Part shown: piece after piece, positions 1 through 8,112 of the stretch
How the letters are laid out: the number at the start of each line of letters is the position of its first letter
How positions within the stretch are numbered: the first letter of the stretch is position 1
NCBI GenBank assembly: GCA_947632555.1
Contig: CANRPU010000016.1
Location: 1 to 58,283 of the forward strand
Direction: 5' to 3'
Source: an uncultured Lachnospiraceae bacterium
Lineage (GTDB): Bacteria > Bacillota > Clostridia > Lachnospirales > Lachnospiraceae
Length of the DNA stretch: 58,283 bases
The notes under the pieces: model-generated
Databases searched by the model: none
What the model was told of the DNA's origin: nothing
What the model saw: only the letters and a program-made list of their open reading frames with translations
Made by a program: the position numbers and the translations under genes

Positions 1-237
1 GCTGTTTGTTTGTCAAGGTGCTTTCCCTTTCGGGCTCTTCCGGCCTTCATCGGCCGCAACTCATTTAGAATAGCATGCGTTTTGTCTGTTGTCAATACAT
101 ATTTTCGATTTTTTTAAATTTTCCCGCATGGTACTCTTCACCGCCATATTGGGTGGTGGATTTTTATTATATCATTTTCCACAAATATTTGTCAATCAGA
201 AACAGCAGATTTTTCCTTGACTTTTTATATAGAAAAG
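1..237. other. window edge, no gene recognised
   Basis: No convincing coding region is seen. The first 70 bases are GC-rich with short self-complementary stretches (GGCC-ttcatc-GGCC near 40-55, CCC-ttt-CGGG near 25-35), so they may be the flank of a structured RNA or gene lying outside the window. The remainder is AT-rich. Short open frames here lack ribosome sites. Confidence 0.4.
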
Positions 238-265
238 CGGTTACAAACTTTTACGTTCATAACCG
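238..265 (-). terminator. weak hairpin after the first lipoprotein gene
   Basis: CGGTTA (238-243) and TAACCG (260-265) can pair across a 16-base loop just downstream of the minus-strand lipoprotein stop, and the minus strand then reads CTTTTCTAT. The long loop and short stem make it a weak intrinsic terminator at best. Confidence 0.35.
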
Positions 266-286
266 TTTACAAGTGGGGATTTCCTT

Positions 287-1099
287 TCAGTTTGTATTTA
301 CTTGCGCAGCAAAAATCTCGCTGGATAATTCTAAATATTCATCATAAGTTATTTCAGTTCCATTTAAGTAATATTTTTCTGGACCCTCTACATTATTTTC
401 ATCAATAAGTTCTTCATTGAAATTCATTTCCGCGGCTAAATTATCTGCCCCTTCAAATAATTCCATATGGTATGACTCATATCCTTGATGCATTCTGTTG
501 CTATACAAGATCCATATAGCTCCCTTAAAATAGGTATAAGAAAGAGTAAGCGCATCACCTTCTCCGGCCGCAAATTTATATACCTGATGATTACGTGCGT
601 CAAGATACATTCCGCCATAGGGGCCATTCAGAATCAGCTCATTTTCACCGTCATTGTCAAGATCCACCTTCTCACCGATAGAGTAGGAATCCCATTCCTC
701 TGCGTCCATATTCAAATCCGTAATATAAAACGCTGATGTCGAATCTGCAGCGTCAACCGCGTTGATCGATCCATTGATAAAAGAATCCAGCAGCTCATCT
801 GCTGTCATTTCCGATCCTGAGGTCCCGACTGCCTGTGTGGGCGGAATCTCTGCGACAGAATGTCCTGAAAGGGCCTCTTCGGTCTGTTCTTCCACCGCTG
901 CCGTTTCTTTTTCTGCTGCGTTACTTTCCGGCAAGGTCGTTTCCTGCGTCTGGTTTATTTCTTCTATCTGGGTTGGTTCCGCTGTCCGGGCTGCCTCCTG
1001 CGTCTGCGACGGCGGCTCTCCGTTTCCACCGGACGAACAGGCAGTAAGTGAAAACACGAAACAGCCTATCAGCATAACCGCTGATCTCGTTTTCATCAT
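287..1099 (-). CDS. putative lipoprotein with acidic linker
   Basis: A 270-residue exported protein of unknown function. The N-terminus is a lipoprotein signal: charged start, hydrophobic stretch and lipobox LTAC with Cys21 as the lipidated residue, so it should be anchored on the outer face of the membrane. Residues about 25-95 are a Thr/Glu/Gln-rich low-complexity linker, followed by a globular domain. The domain contains a D-x-D-x-D-G loop (DLDNDG, followed by ENELIL), which resembles calcium-binding repeat loops of FG-GAP or dockerin type. It sits downstream of a second lipoprotein and a LytTR two-component system on the same strand, which suggests a shared envelope-sensing role. The DNA is AT-richer than the core genes further right. 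No family name is assigned. Confidence 0.75.
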   Translation of the reverse strand: MMKTRSAVMLIGCFVFSLTACSSGGNGEPPSQTQEAARTAEPTQIEEINQTQETTLPESNAAEKETAAVEEQTEEALSGHSVAEIPPTQAVGTSGSEMTADELLDSFINGSINAVDAADSTSAFYITDLNMDAEEWDSYSIGEKVDLDNDGENELILNGPYGGMYLDARNHQVYKFAAGEGDALTLSYTYFKGAIWILYSNRMHQGYESYHMELFEGADNLAAEMNFNEELIDENNVEGPEKYYLNGTEITYDEYLELSSEIFAAQVNTN

Positions 1100-1177
1100 A
1101 ACCTATATACTCTCTTTCCTATTTTATTTGATAAGTTCCAGACAATCCGTCAAATGTCGCTGCAGGCGTCCCGGGAT

Positions 1178-2101
1178 TTAATCAGCTTCATAAATATTGG
1201 GATTGTCAGATGTCTTCTGAAACAGATAGGTAGTTACCTTAGCATTCTCAAAATAACCAATCTGTTCAAACCGGATGACCGCAAGGTCATTGTCAAGAGT
1301 TATACTGCCGCTTACGCCGCCTCTCTCATCGGATGTAAAAAACATTTTTCCTTCGTCCAGACTGCCGATACACCCATCGTATCCTATTTCACGGAAAAGA
1401 CTGATCTGTATGAGATAAGAGCCATCCTCATTCTGCCGGATCTCAAGACTTGGATCATTGTTGGTATCGCAGTATTCCCCTGTGAAAGAACTATAGTCAG
1501 GGTGCGCGTCAGGGCCGCTTTCCAGATTGGGAGTATCGGATGTTTTATGATATTGATAGGAATTTTCCGTAGTGGCTGTCTGATACCATCCGGAAGTAAA
1601 TGTCACTGTGGCCGAATCCTCATCAAAGGAAATACTTCCTTCCACCTTTTTGTCCGTGCCCCATTCAACTGTGGAAAACAAAATTCCATTTTCTGACTGG
1701 CAGCCTGCGCATTCATACAGTTGGGTTAAAAACGGTATCTTAACCTGTATCGCATAAGTACCATCCCCATTTTTCTGAATCTCCAGGCTGTCATAAGCAG
1801 GGTCGCTTATAGTATTACCCGTATATTCCCCTTCATAAATTTCCGGGATCCGCTTAATTTCCAATGGCGGCTCATCGGCATCATAATCGTGGTATTCATC
1901 CCCATATAAGTCGGTTTTGCTTTCGTCAGTTATTGATCCTCCGCCTTCATCATGATCCTCAGTCAAAGTCTTATCATCATTTTCTGTTTCCGAAAACTCA
2001 CCTATTACTGGTGCCGGTGTATTTTCAAGATCTTTTGTCTGACTGCATGCCGAAAGCATAATGCTCATCGCCGCAGCCAAAAATATCCGGGCTTTTTTCA
2101 T
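1178..2101 (-). CDS. putative lipoprotein with two tandem homologous domains
   Basis: A 307-residue lipoprotein with lipobox LSAC and Cys19 at the cleavage site. After a short acidic linker it carries two copies of a roughly 100-residue beta-rich domain (about 88-192 and 205-305). Both begin Y/F-x-GEY, run through a SLEI-x-x-N-x-DG-[TS]-Y segment, and end with an aromatic-rich strand and KTSD-x-PN. The repeat units suggest ligand binding at the cell surface, but no ligand can be named. A good ribosome site (GAGGAGG) precedes the start. A pair of 12-bp direct repeats lies 79-110 bp upstream, between this gene and the LytTR regulator, so it is the best candidate target of that regulator. Confidence 0.78.
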   Translation of the reverse strand: MKKARIFLAAAMSIMLSACSQTKDLENTPAPVIGEFSETENDDKTLTEDHDEGGGSITDESKTDLYGDEYHDYDADEPPLEIKRIPEIYEGEYTGNTISDPAYDSLEIQKNGDGTYAIQVKIPFLTQLYECAGCQSENGILFSTVEWGTDKKVEGSISFDEDSATVTFTSGWYQTATTENSYQYHKTSDTPNLESGPDAHPDYSSFTGEYCDTNNDPSLEIRQNEDGSYLIQISLFREIGYDGCIGSLDEGKMFFTSDERGGVSGSITLDNDLAVIRFEQIGYFENAKVTTYLFQKTSDNPNIYEAD

Positions 2102-2143
2102 TTTTATCCTCCTCGTGATATCATTTTCATTTTTCGCGCTTTC

Positions 2144-2211
2144 TTTATATCACAATGAGAAAAATAATAAAATACCATCTGCGCAAACGACATCTTTTTT
2201 GCGCGAACAAC
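2144..2211 (-). promoter_or_regulatory. candidate LytTR operator (direct repeats) and promoter
   Basis: On the plus strand TGCGCAAACGAC (2180-2191) and TGCGCGAACAAC (2200-2211) form a direct repeat with 10 of 12 identities and a 20-bp period, two turns of the helix. On the minus strand this reads GTyGTTyGCGCA, close in layout to LytTR target repeats. A TATAAA -10 element lies at 2149-2144, which puts the proximal repeat at about -43, the usual place for an activator next to a weak -35. The repeats and spacing are read directly; the assignment to LytTR is inference. Confidence 0.55.
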
Positions 2212-2216
2212 ACAAA

Positions 2217-2921
2217 TCAGTTGTCAAACCGCATTCTCCACATAAAAAAATCCTTCTTGAACGCATCCCTGTGGGCTCTCCCGATCATTACCTTTAATCC
2301 ATTACAAAGTGTAACCTCGTGGCTGTGCGCTTTTTCCATATATTTTAGATTGACGATATACGACCGATGTATCCGAGAAAAGCCAAATGGAGATAAACTG
2401 CTTGCGGCCTCCGATATTTTCCCTTCGCAAAAATACTCTTTCCCGTCAAGCATAAGGTATCTTAGTTTTCTTCCATATGTTTCAACCAGAAGAAGCTCAT
2501 TCAGATTTATCCCGATGCGTCCCCCGGAAGTATCCTTACAAAAAACGACCCGGTCCTGGATCTTTGTTTTCAGAAAAGAATCCAGCGCCTCTCCCACTTC
2601 TTCCAAATGCCTTTTATCAATATACCGGAACGCGTTCACCTTATACCCTGATCTCGCCAGCTCCGTATGGGAAGTCAGAAAACATATTTTACATTTATTT
2701 CCATACCGCATCAGCTGTTCCGCTATTTGAAAACCATCTTCATCCTCCGTAAGCTCAATATCCAGAAACAGCAGGTCCGCATCTGAATGTTCCATAAAAT
2801 CTTTTCCATTGCCATAAGAGTTGATCTGAAATGAAATATTTTTATCTCTGCAATAGTTTTCGATCACAGCCTGTATCTTATCCCTCCATACCGCTTCATC
2901 CTCTACAATACCTATTTTCAT
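2217..2921 (-). CDS. LytTR-family response regulator
   Basis: A 234-residue response regulator. Residues 1-120 are a receiver domain with the acidic pair near residues 7-9, phospho-acceptor Asp54 (LLFLDIE), Thr/Ser at 83-84 and a conserved Lys near 103. Residues about 130-232 are a LytTR DNA-binding domain (FSRIHRSYIVNLKYM signature region). It should be phosphorylated by the adjacent GHKL kinase and bind paired direct repeats upstream of target genes. The start overlaps the kinase stop as ATGA, so the two are translationally coupled. The only obvious repeat pair nearby lies directly downstream, in front of the lipoprotein gene at 1178-2101. It belongs to the AgrA/VirR/ComE class. Confidence 0.9.
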   Translation of the reverse strand: MKIGIVEDEAVWRDKIQAVIENYCRDKNISFQINSYGNGKDFMEHSDADLLFLDIELTEDEDGFQIAEQLMRYGNKCKICFLTSHTELARSGYKVNAFRYIDKRHLEEVGEALDSFLKTKIQDRVVFCKDTSGGRIGINLNELLLVETYGRKLRYLMLDGKEYFCEGKISEAASSLSPFGFSRIHRSYIVNLKYMEKAHSHEVTLCNGLKVMIGRAHRDAFKKDFFMWRMRFDN

Positions 2922-4210
2922 GCCTTTTCCTCCCTGGGTATGGCAATGCTGATCTTAAACAGCGTTTCTCCGTTTTCCGCCACAGACTCCATATAGTATT
3001 CACCATGATACTTTTTCACTGCCGCAGCAATATTCTTCAGACCAAATCCGTGATTTATTTTGTCCTTTTTTGAAGTTGCAAAAAACTTTTTATCCTTTAA
3101 TATTTCATCGGTGCTGTTGATGACAACTATAAATATTTCTTTCGCGTGTTCTATGAGTTCAACGTATATTTTGGGAACATCCGCTTTTAACGCCGCCTCA
3201 AAAGCATTTTGCAGTATATTGCCAGCCAATGTGGTGAGGTCAAACATATCGAGAGGGAGTTTTTCGGTCAGCCTGCCTGATACTGTAAATTCTATTTTTT
3301 CCTTTTCAGCCAGATAGGAATAATAATTTACGATAATATCCAGAAAACTGTCCCCTGTATGGATCTTTAGATCAAACTCATTCTGCATATTCCAGATCGT
3401 ATCTATATATGCTTTGGCTTCTTTTGTCTTTTTCTCATTTAACAGTTCTCTCAGGACGCCAATATGATTGGCCAGATCATGTTTAAAGCGCCGCGCTGCC
3501 ACAGATTGCCTCATCTGATAGTCGTACTGCTGTTTTTGCATATCCATAAAAGATTGAAGTTCCCTGTTCTGCCGGTCTGACAATATATTTTTCACGGCCA
3601 GGCTGAGCGTGAGAAAAACAGAATAGATCGCGCCTGTTATACTGATAAAAAATACTGCATACGCATCCCAGCCATACATGGCATGATTCTCATGAAAGAA
3701 AGCAAAGACAAAGTTGTAAAACATTTGAAAGATACTTCCCTGGATCAAAAGCGCGAATTTGTATTTGAACTCTATATCACATAAATAGACCTCATGTTTT
3801 TTTAAGATCTTCCAATAAACTAAAAAATATATGAAAAATGAAAGAAAATAGGCAGGCTCCATCCACCACGCGATATCCGCGCCTGCAGTCCCTCTGCCTA
3901 TCATGACAACCTGTATCAGCATAACACTGAAGGTATCTATGATCCCGGTAAAATACATGAGAGAAGCGCTCAATATCATTAAATGGCCTAAGCTGTCCTC
4001 AAAAAACAAAATAATAGCAAACACGCTCCAAAGAATGTAAACCAGCGGAGAGTTCACATCATAATACGCGTTGAAAGCGCCAGCGAACAGTACGACCGCC
4101 ACAGAAGCGCCAGTAAAAAGTCTATTTTTTCTGGGACGGATCCTAAACCCAAAGTATATTATGAATAAATATATCAGATAATTTAATATGTTATCTACAA
4201 TGTAAATCAC
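2918..4210 (-). CDS. GHKL-type sensor histidine kinase (AgrC/VirS class)
   Basis: A 430-residue membrane kinase. About six hydrophobic segments fill residues 1-205, then a coiled linker. The H-box is RRFKHDLANHI with phospho-acceptor His244, the N-box is NILQNAFEAA near 331-340, and the G-box HGFGLKNI is near 387-393. This is the short GHKL ATPase layout of Agr-type peptide sensors. The start is GTG with AAGGAG ten bases upstream. No agrB-like processing protease or AgrD-like prepeptide is visible in the flanks, so it may sense something other than a cyclic peptide, perhaps through the two neighbouring lipoproteins. It is co-transcribed with the LytTR regulator through an ATGA overlap. Confidence 0.9.
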   Translation of the reverse strand: MIYIVDNILNYLIYLFIIYFGFRIRPRKNRLFTGASVAVVLFAGAFNAYYDVNSPLVYILWSVFAIILFFEDSLGHLMILSASLMYFTGIIDTFSVMLIQVVMIGRGTAGADIAWWMEPAYFLSFFIYFLVYWKILKKHEVYLCDIEFKYKFALLIQGSIFQMFYNFVFAFFHENHAMYGWDAYAVFFISITGAIYSVFLTLSLAVKNILSDRQNRELQSFMDMQKQQYDYQMRQSVAARRFKHDLANHIGVLRELLNEKKTKEAKAYIDTIWNMQNEFDLKIHTGDSFLDIIVNYYSYLAEKEKIEFTVSGRLTEKLPLDMFDLTTLAGNILQNAFEAALKADVPKIYVELIEHAKEIFIVVINSTDEILKDKKFFATSKKDKINHGFGLKNIAAAVKKYHGEYYMESVAENGETLFKISIAIPREEKA

Positions 4211-4246
4211 ACTTTGCGTGCTCCTTCCAGTTCCAAACCTGATCTT

Positions 4247-4819
4247 CTATCTGTACTCACAGTATTCGCAGTGATCATTGATCATCCCGATGCCCTGAAG
4301 ATAGGAATAAATGATCGTCGCGCCCACAAACTTAAAGCCCCGCTTTTTCAGGTCTTTGCTGATCTGCTCGGAAAGTTCATTTTTAGCGGGCATATCCTTT
4401 TCATCCGACAAGTGGTGGTCAATGATTTCGCCATCTGTAAATCCCCATATATATTTATCAAAGCTCCCGAACTCTTCCTGAACCTTTAAGAACGCCCGCG
4501 CATTGATGACCGCGGCTTTGATCTTATTGCGATTGCGGATAATGCCGCTATCCCCCATCAATTCTTCTATCTTCCCATCGTCATAAGCCGCGACGATCTT
4601 CGGATCAAAGCCGTTAAACGCTTTCCTGAAATGATCTTCTTTATTGAGGATCAAATTCCAGCTTACCCCGGCCTGCATTCCTTCCAGAACAAGCATGGCA
4701 TAGAGTTCCTGGTCCCGATGCTCCGGCTTGCACCATCGCGTATCGTGATAAAGGAGAAATTTTTCCGAAACAGGATGTCCCTTTGTTCCAAAAACAAAAC
4801 CGCATCTTCTCTTTTCCAT
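4247..4819 (-). CDS. tag: DNA-3-methyladenine glycosylase I
   Basis: A 190-residue base-excision repair enzyme that removes 3-methyladenine from alkylated DNA. The family signatures are visible: Cys near the N-terminus (RRCGF), YHDTRW, LEGMQAGVSW with the catalytic Glu, and the C-terminal INDHCEYC that completes the zinc site with the early Cys and His. A short insertion (GTKGHPVSE) follows the first Cys compared with the E. coli protein. The start at 4819 is chosen because GGGAGG lies eight bases upstream and the family begins MxxCxW; upstream in-frame codons are not conserved-looking. It is the last gene of the minus-strand run that includes cvpA. Confidence 0.93.
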   Translation of the reverse strand: MEKRRCGFVFGTKGHPVSEKFLLYHDTRWCKPEHRDQELYAMLVLEGMQAGVSWNLILNKEDHFRKAFNGFDPKIVAAYDDGKIEELMGDSGIIRNRNKIKAAVINARAFLKVQEEFGSFDKYIWGFTDGEIIDHHLSDEKDMPAKNELSEQISKDLKKRGFKFVGATIIYSYLQGIGMINDHCEYCEYR

Positions 4820-4913
4820 ACGTAAACCTCCCGATCTGTACAAACCCTTCCAAAGGACAACCAACGGACACACGAAAAATTCCGGGAAACCTCCCGGAAT
4901 TTCTGTCATACTT

Positions 4914-5414
4914 TTATATCCGCAGAAAGCCTGCTTTTGCCGCCAGCGTATCTACCAGAAGCTGCAGGTAATTATACTTGTATAAGAAACTTAATACCGG
5001 ATTCTGCGCCGCGTACTCCAATAACTGCTGTCCTGCCATTCCCAGGCCAAAGGTCCTGATCAGGGTATAGACCGTCCACAGCAATAAGACCGTTTCCAGT
5101 ACCCCCATGAGCGCTCCCAGCAATTTGTCGCAGGAATGCACGACCGGCAGTTTGGAGATCAGTTTGGCGGAAAACAAAACCAAACTCAGCAGCCGGTGTG
5201 CCACGCACAAGATCAAAAGCAGCAGGATCGCCACGATCATGCTGAGGATATCTTTTTCAAAATACTTGCTCAGCGCCGTCCCCAGAAGCCCTATCACCAG
5301 GCAGAGCACCACCAGGGAGATGAAAGAAATGATCTCCTTCACCATGCCCCTGTGAATCCCTTCTGCAACTCTCCATATCAGGATCACCGCCATGATTATC
5401 AATAACCAGTTCAT
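4914..5414 (-). CDS. CvpA family membrane protein
   Basis: A 166-residue integral membrane protein with four predicted hydrophobic helices (about 1-20, 28-50, 57-80 and 100-125) and the conserved early RGMVKEIISF motif of the CvpA/colicin V production family. Members are inner-membrane proteins linked to envelope homeostasis; the molecular activity is not settled. A clear AGGAG site precedes the ATG. It lies 22 bases downstream of the DUF5711 gene and upstream of tag on the same strand, so it is probably part of one transcript. Confidence 0.88.
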   Translation of the reverse strand: MNWLLIIMAVILIWRVAEGIHRGMVKEIISFISLVVLCLVIGLLGTALSKYFEKDILSMIVAILLLLILCVAHRLLSLVLFSAKLISKLPVVHSCDKLLGALMGVLETVLLLWTVYTLIRTFGLGMAGQQLLEYAAQNPVLSFLYKYNYLQLLVDTLAAKAGFLRI

Positions 5415-5436
5415 ACGTACTCCTTTGATGTCTGTT

Positions 5437-6678
5437 TTATCGCATCTGTATCATATCCAGAGAATCGTCCGTCATCAGATAGTAGCGGTACCTGCTGCCG
5501 CTGGGGAGCAGAAGATGTACTGTTTCCCGAAAGATCCCGTCATACTTTACTCTGCCCTGTATGGTAGAGATCATGCATTCCTCTTCTCCATACACAATAT
5601 AGGTATCACCGTCAAACACGATATCCGTGTAGTCCATGGAAATGTCCTGCGTCCTGATGCGGTTTCCTCTCTGGTCATAGATCTCCAGCTTATAACGGCT
5701 CGCGCCGCTGCTGTTATAAAACACCACGCCCACATAATTCTGGCTGTAATACACGCCGCGTATTTCGGCGTCAAAATAGTAGGTGGCCTGATGCTCCGGC
5801 TTCTGCGTTCCGCTGTAGAACATCAGGCAGTCATCTCCCACAGCGAAAATATGGCTGTTATCCATAAACTGCACATAGGGCACCACGGTGTCACTGCAGT
5901 CATATCCCCCCACCAGATTGCCTATCTGGTTCTTTCCGTACTCATCAAAATTATAAAAAGCCACGCTGGATTTGATCATACCGGCATCCACATACACATA
6001 GGACACCGCGCACAGCAGCGCATTCGGGGAAAGGCTGACCGACACGGGATAGCCGCTGTCTTTCATAGTGGTGCGGAAACGCAGAAGCTCCGTCCCGGCG
6101 CTGTCATATATATAGATCCACGTTACAGCGCTGTCCTCCAGTACCGCCGCCACCACGCCGTTTTCCGCCACGGCCAGATCGCGGAGCGGCAGATTGGTGG
6201 TGATACTGCCCAGCTGTTTTTCGGAGCTGAGCAGATAAATATTCCGTCCGTTATAATCTCCCACCGCCGCTACGGAACCGCAGACGGTTACGATGGGATT
6301 CTGCATTTCATACGTCTGGTCCCACAGGACGTTCCCCTTGCTGTCCGTACAATGCGCGCCGTCCTTACTGTATGTGAGCAGGTTGTTTCCCAGTCTGATC
6401 ACTGTTGTTCCCCCCGCCCATTCCAGGCCCGCGCTGGAAACCACGTCATAGCTTTCGTAAGTCTTGTTTTTGTATTGGAGCGCCACCAGTGCGACCACCG
6501 TTCCGCAGATGATCAGGGACAACAGGACACGGTAAAAAAAATCCATCCGGTGTCTGTGGATCTTATCCCGGAAGCTTTCTTCGTTCTCGGACTTTACCAG
6601 CCGGAGCCTGCTGTTTTGGAACGCCGCCGTATGCTCTCTTTTCTTTTTTTCTTTTGTATAGCTTCTGATATCAGCCAT
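5437..6678 (-). CDS. DUF5711 family membrane-anchored beta-propeller-like protein
   Basis: A 413-residue protein with a basic cytoplasmic N-terminus (1-45), one transmembrane helix (about 46-69) and a long extracytoplasmic region. That region is made of repeating short beta segments (for example GNNLLTYSKDG, SVAAVGDYNGRNIYLL, GVVAAVLEDSAVTWIYIYD), which resembles a WD40/PQQ-like propeller and matches DUF5711 of Clostridia. No catalytic residues are apparent, so a scaffold or sensor role is likely. GAGGAAA precedes the ATG. The long open frame on the opposite strand across this gene is a codon-bias mirror, not a gene. Confidence 0.85.
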   Translation of the reverse strand: MADIRSYTKEKKKREHTAAFQNSRLRLVKSENEESFRDKIHRHRMDFFYRVLLSLIICGTVVALVALQYKNKTYESYDVVSSAGLEWAGGTTVIRLGNNLLTYSKDGAHCTDSKGNVLWDQTYEMQNPIVTVCGSVAAVGDYNGRNIYLLSSEKQLGSITTNLPLRDLAVAENGVVAAVLEDSAVTWIYIYDSAGTELLRFRTTMKDSGYPVSVSLSPNALLCAVSYVYVDAGMIKSSVAFYNFDEYGKNQIGNLVGGYDCSDTVVPYVQFMDNSHIFAVGDDCLMFYSGTQKPEHQATYYFDAEIRGVYYSQNYVGVVFYNSSGASRYKLEIYDQRGNRIRTQDISMDYTDIVFDGDTYIVYGEEECMISTIQGRVKYDGIFRETVHLLLPSGSRYRYYLMTDDSLDMIQMR

Positions 6679-6727
6679 TGTATTTCCTCATACCGTTGAT
6701 CGATGCCACAAGTATAGCACAAATCCA

Positions 6728-8008
6728 TCACGGAAGTAAAATAATTTGTCCGATCTGTATGCTGTCCGCATTTTTTATATTATTCAGCTCGCATATCTCC
6801 GCCACTCTGTCCGGAGAGCCGTATCGTTCCCTGCAAATACTGTTCAGGGTATCCCCCCGCTGTACCGTGTAGGTAACGGTCATCACGGAAGATTCCACCG
6901 CCGGTTCTTCAGAAGGCTCCGGCTCTTCGGAAGGTTCCGGTTCGTCGGAAGGCTCCGGCTCCACTGAAGGCTGGGGGGAGGATTCCGCAGTGTCTTCCCC
7001 GTCCGCAGGCTGCGCGGAAGGTTCCGCCGATTCCGTTTGCGTCAAAGCCGCCGATCCGTCCGCGGGCCGCGGGGAATCGGCCGGCTCCGTATTTTCTCTT
7101 TCCTCCAGCAGGGAGCTGGTATTTCCCTGCAGCACATTGCCGGAAGTCACGCTGTCCACAGGGGGTATCTCCCTTTCATCCGGCAGTTTCTGCTCCGACA
7201 TGCCCGCGATCACCTGCCTGGCCGCCACCTGCAGTTCTTCCATGGTTTCCTTATTATTGAGGGTTCTCACCGCAAGCACCAGGATCGCGAGGCAGGCCGC
7301 GGCCAGGACCGCCTTATTATATTCCGGTTTCCACAGACCCTGCCGGACCGCCTTTCCACGCTCACGGGTATCTTTTTTCTCTCTTTCCGGCCGGCCAAAA
7401 TCCCGCTTCCGCGGCCCGCTCTCTTTTTCGCTCCAGAGCGGCGCTTTTTCTTCCTGATCCGTTTCCCGGGCATTTCCTTTTACCGCCTGTTTTATGTACG
7501 CGGAAGCAGTCCAGGTTCCTCTTACCCGTTCCGGGGACGCCTCTTTGCCGCTGTTGGTTTTGCCCTCTTTTTCTCCCGAAAGCAGCATATAATTCAGCAT
7601 ACTTTCATTCTTTTCATAGAAGCAGGCATATCCTTTGATCTCCACGCCCTTTCCGTTTATCTTCAGGAAAAAGCTTTCCACGGGTTCTTCCGTTACAGAA
7701 CACCAGGCCAGAAATTTATAATCTTCAAAATACCGTCTGCCGATATCCTCTATCTCTTCCTTCTCCACCTGGGAGAGATAAGCGCCGCGATGCTCCAGCC
7801 CGTCTATTTTGGCCGCTCCATAAAGGAAATAGTAGTTTATCCCGTTTTCCTCCATGCGCTTTCCATACAGGGCCAGCCCCACCGGAACGCCCGACGCGTT
7901 CCTGCCCAGCTGCTTCATATAAGACACGACATAATCTTCTACAAAAATCTTATGTAATTTATCCGGCTCTCCAATTTGTACAATATTTTTTGGCAGTTCC
8001 ATGTGCAT
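6728..8008 (-). CDS. LysM domain membrane protein
   Basis: A 426-residue protein. Residues 1-130 are an uncharacterised globular domain, followed by a basic Lys/Arg-rich linker, one transmembrane helix (about AVLAAACLAILVLAV), a long Pro/Glu/Ser-rich stalk with EPSDEPEPSEEP-type repeats and a C-terminal LysM domain (YTVQRGDTLNSICRERYG... IQIGQIILLP) that binds peptidoglycan. The layout puts the LysM outside and the N-terminal domain inside. The ATG at 8008 has AGGA eight bases upstream; ATG 8002 is an alternative, and a further upstream in-frame start is unlikely because it would take in the promoter-leader region. That leader is shared with the DUF6128 gene 15.7 kb away and resembles a sporulation sigma-E promoter. 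Confidence 0.82.
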   Translation of the reverse strand: MHMELPKNIVQIGEPDKLHKIFVEDYVVSYMKQLGRNASGVPVGLALYGKRMEENGINYYFLYGAAKIDGLEHRGAYLSQVEKEEIEDIGRRYFEDYKFLAWCSVTEEPVESFFLKINGKGVEIKGYACFYEKNESMLNYMLLSGEKEGKTNSGKEASPERVRGTWTASAYIKQAVKGNARETDQEEKAPLWSEKESGPRKRDFGRPEREKKDTRERGKAVRQGLWKPEYNKAVLAAACLAILVLAVRTLNNKETMEELQVAARQVIAGMSEQKLPDEREIPPVDSVTSGNVLQGNTSSLLEERENTEPADSPRPADGSAALTQTESAEPSAQPADGEDTAESSPQPSVEPEPSDEPEPSEEPEPSEEPAVESSVMTVTYTVQRGDTLNSICRERYGSPDRVAEICELNNIKNADSIQIGQIILLP

Positions 8009-8058
8009 CCCCCGCTTCCTGTTTTGCGGACAGTATACACCCTGAAAACTGCATATTC
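8009..8058 (-). promoter_or_regulatory. sigma-E-like promoter and conserved leader of the LysM gene
   Basis: Minus strand: GAATATG (8058-8052), 14 bp, then TATACTGT (8037-8030), 12 bp, then AAGCGGGGG (8017-8009) directly before the start. GAATATG-14-TATACTGT resembles the sigma-E form GaATATt-14-CATACAnT. The identical TATACTGT-12-AAGCGGGGG module precedes the DUF6128 gene at 23719-23747. The match between the two is direct; the sigma factor is inference. Confidence 0.45.
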
Positions 8059-8071
8059 CCTCGAAATATGG

Positions 8072-8099
8072 TTGTCCCAAAAAATTTTTTTCGACAAAC
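8072..8099. repeat. AT-rich inverted repeat between galM and the LysM gene
   Basis: Reading minus, TTGTC-gAAAAAAaTTTTTTgg-GACAA forms a palindrome of about 26 bp just after the galM stop. It could end galM transcription in either direction or serve as a protein site; no classical GC stem with a U-tract is present. Confidence 0.35.
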
Positions 8100-8112
8100 C
8101 GCCTGACAGCGC

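Noticed and set aside
5392..6699. Long open frame antisense to the DUF5711 gene
   Set aside because: Mirror of GC-rich codon usage; no ribosome site, no domain, and the sense gene is a clear family member.
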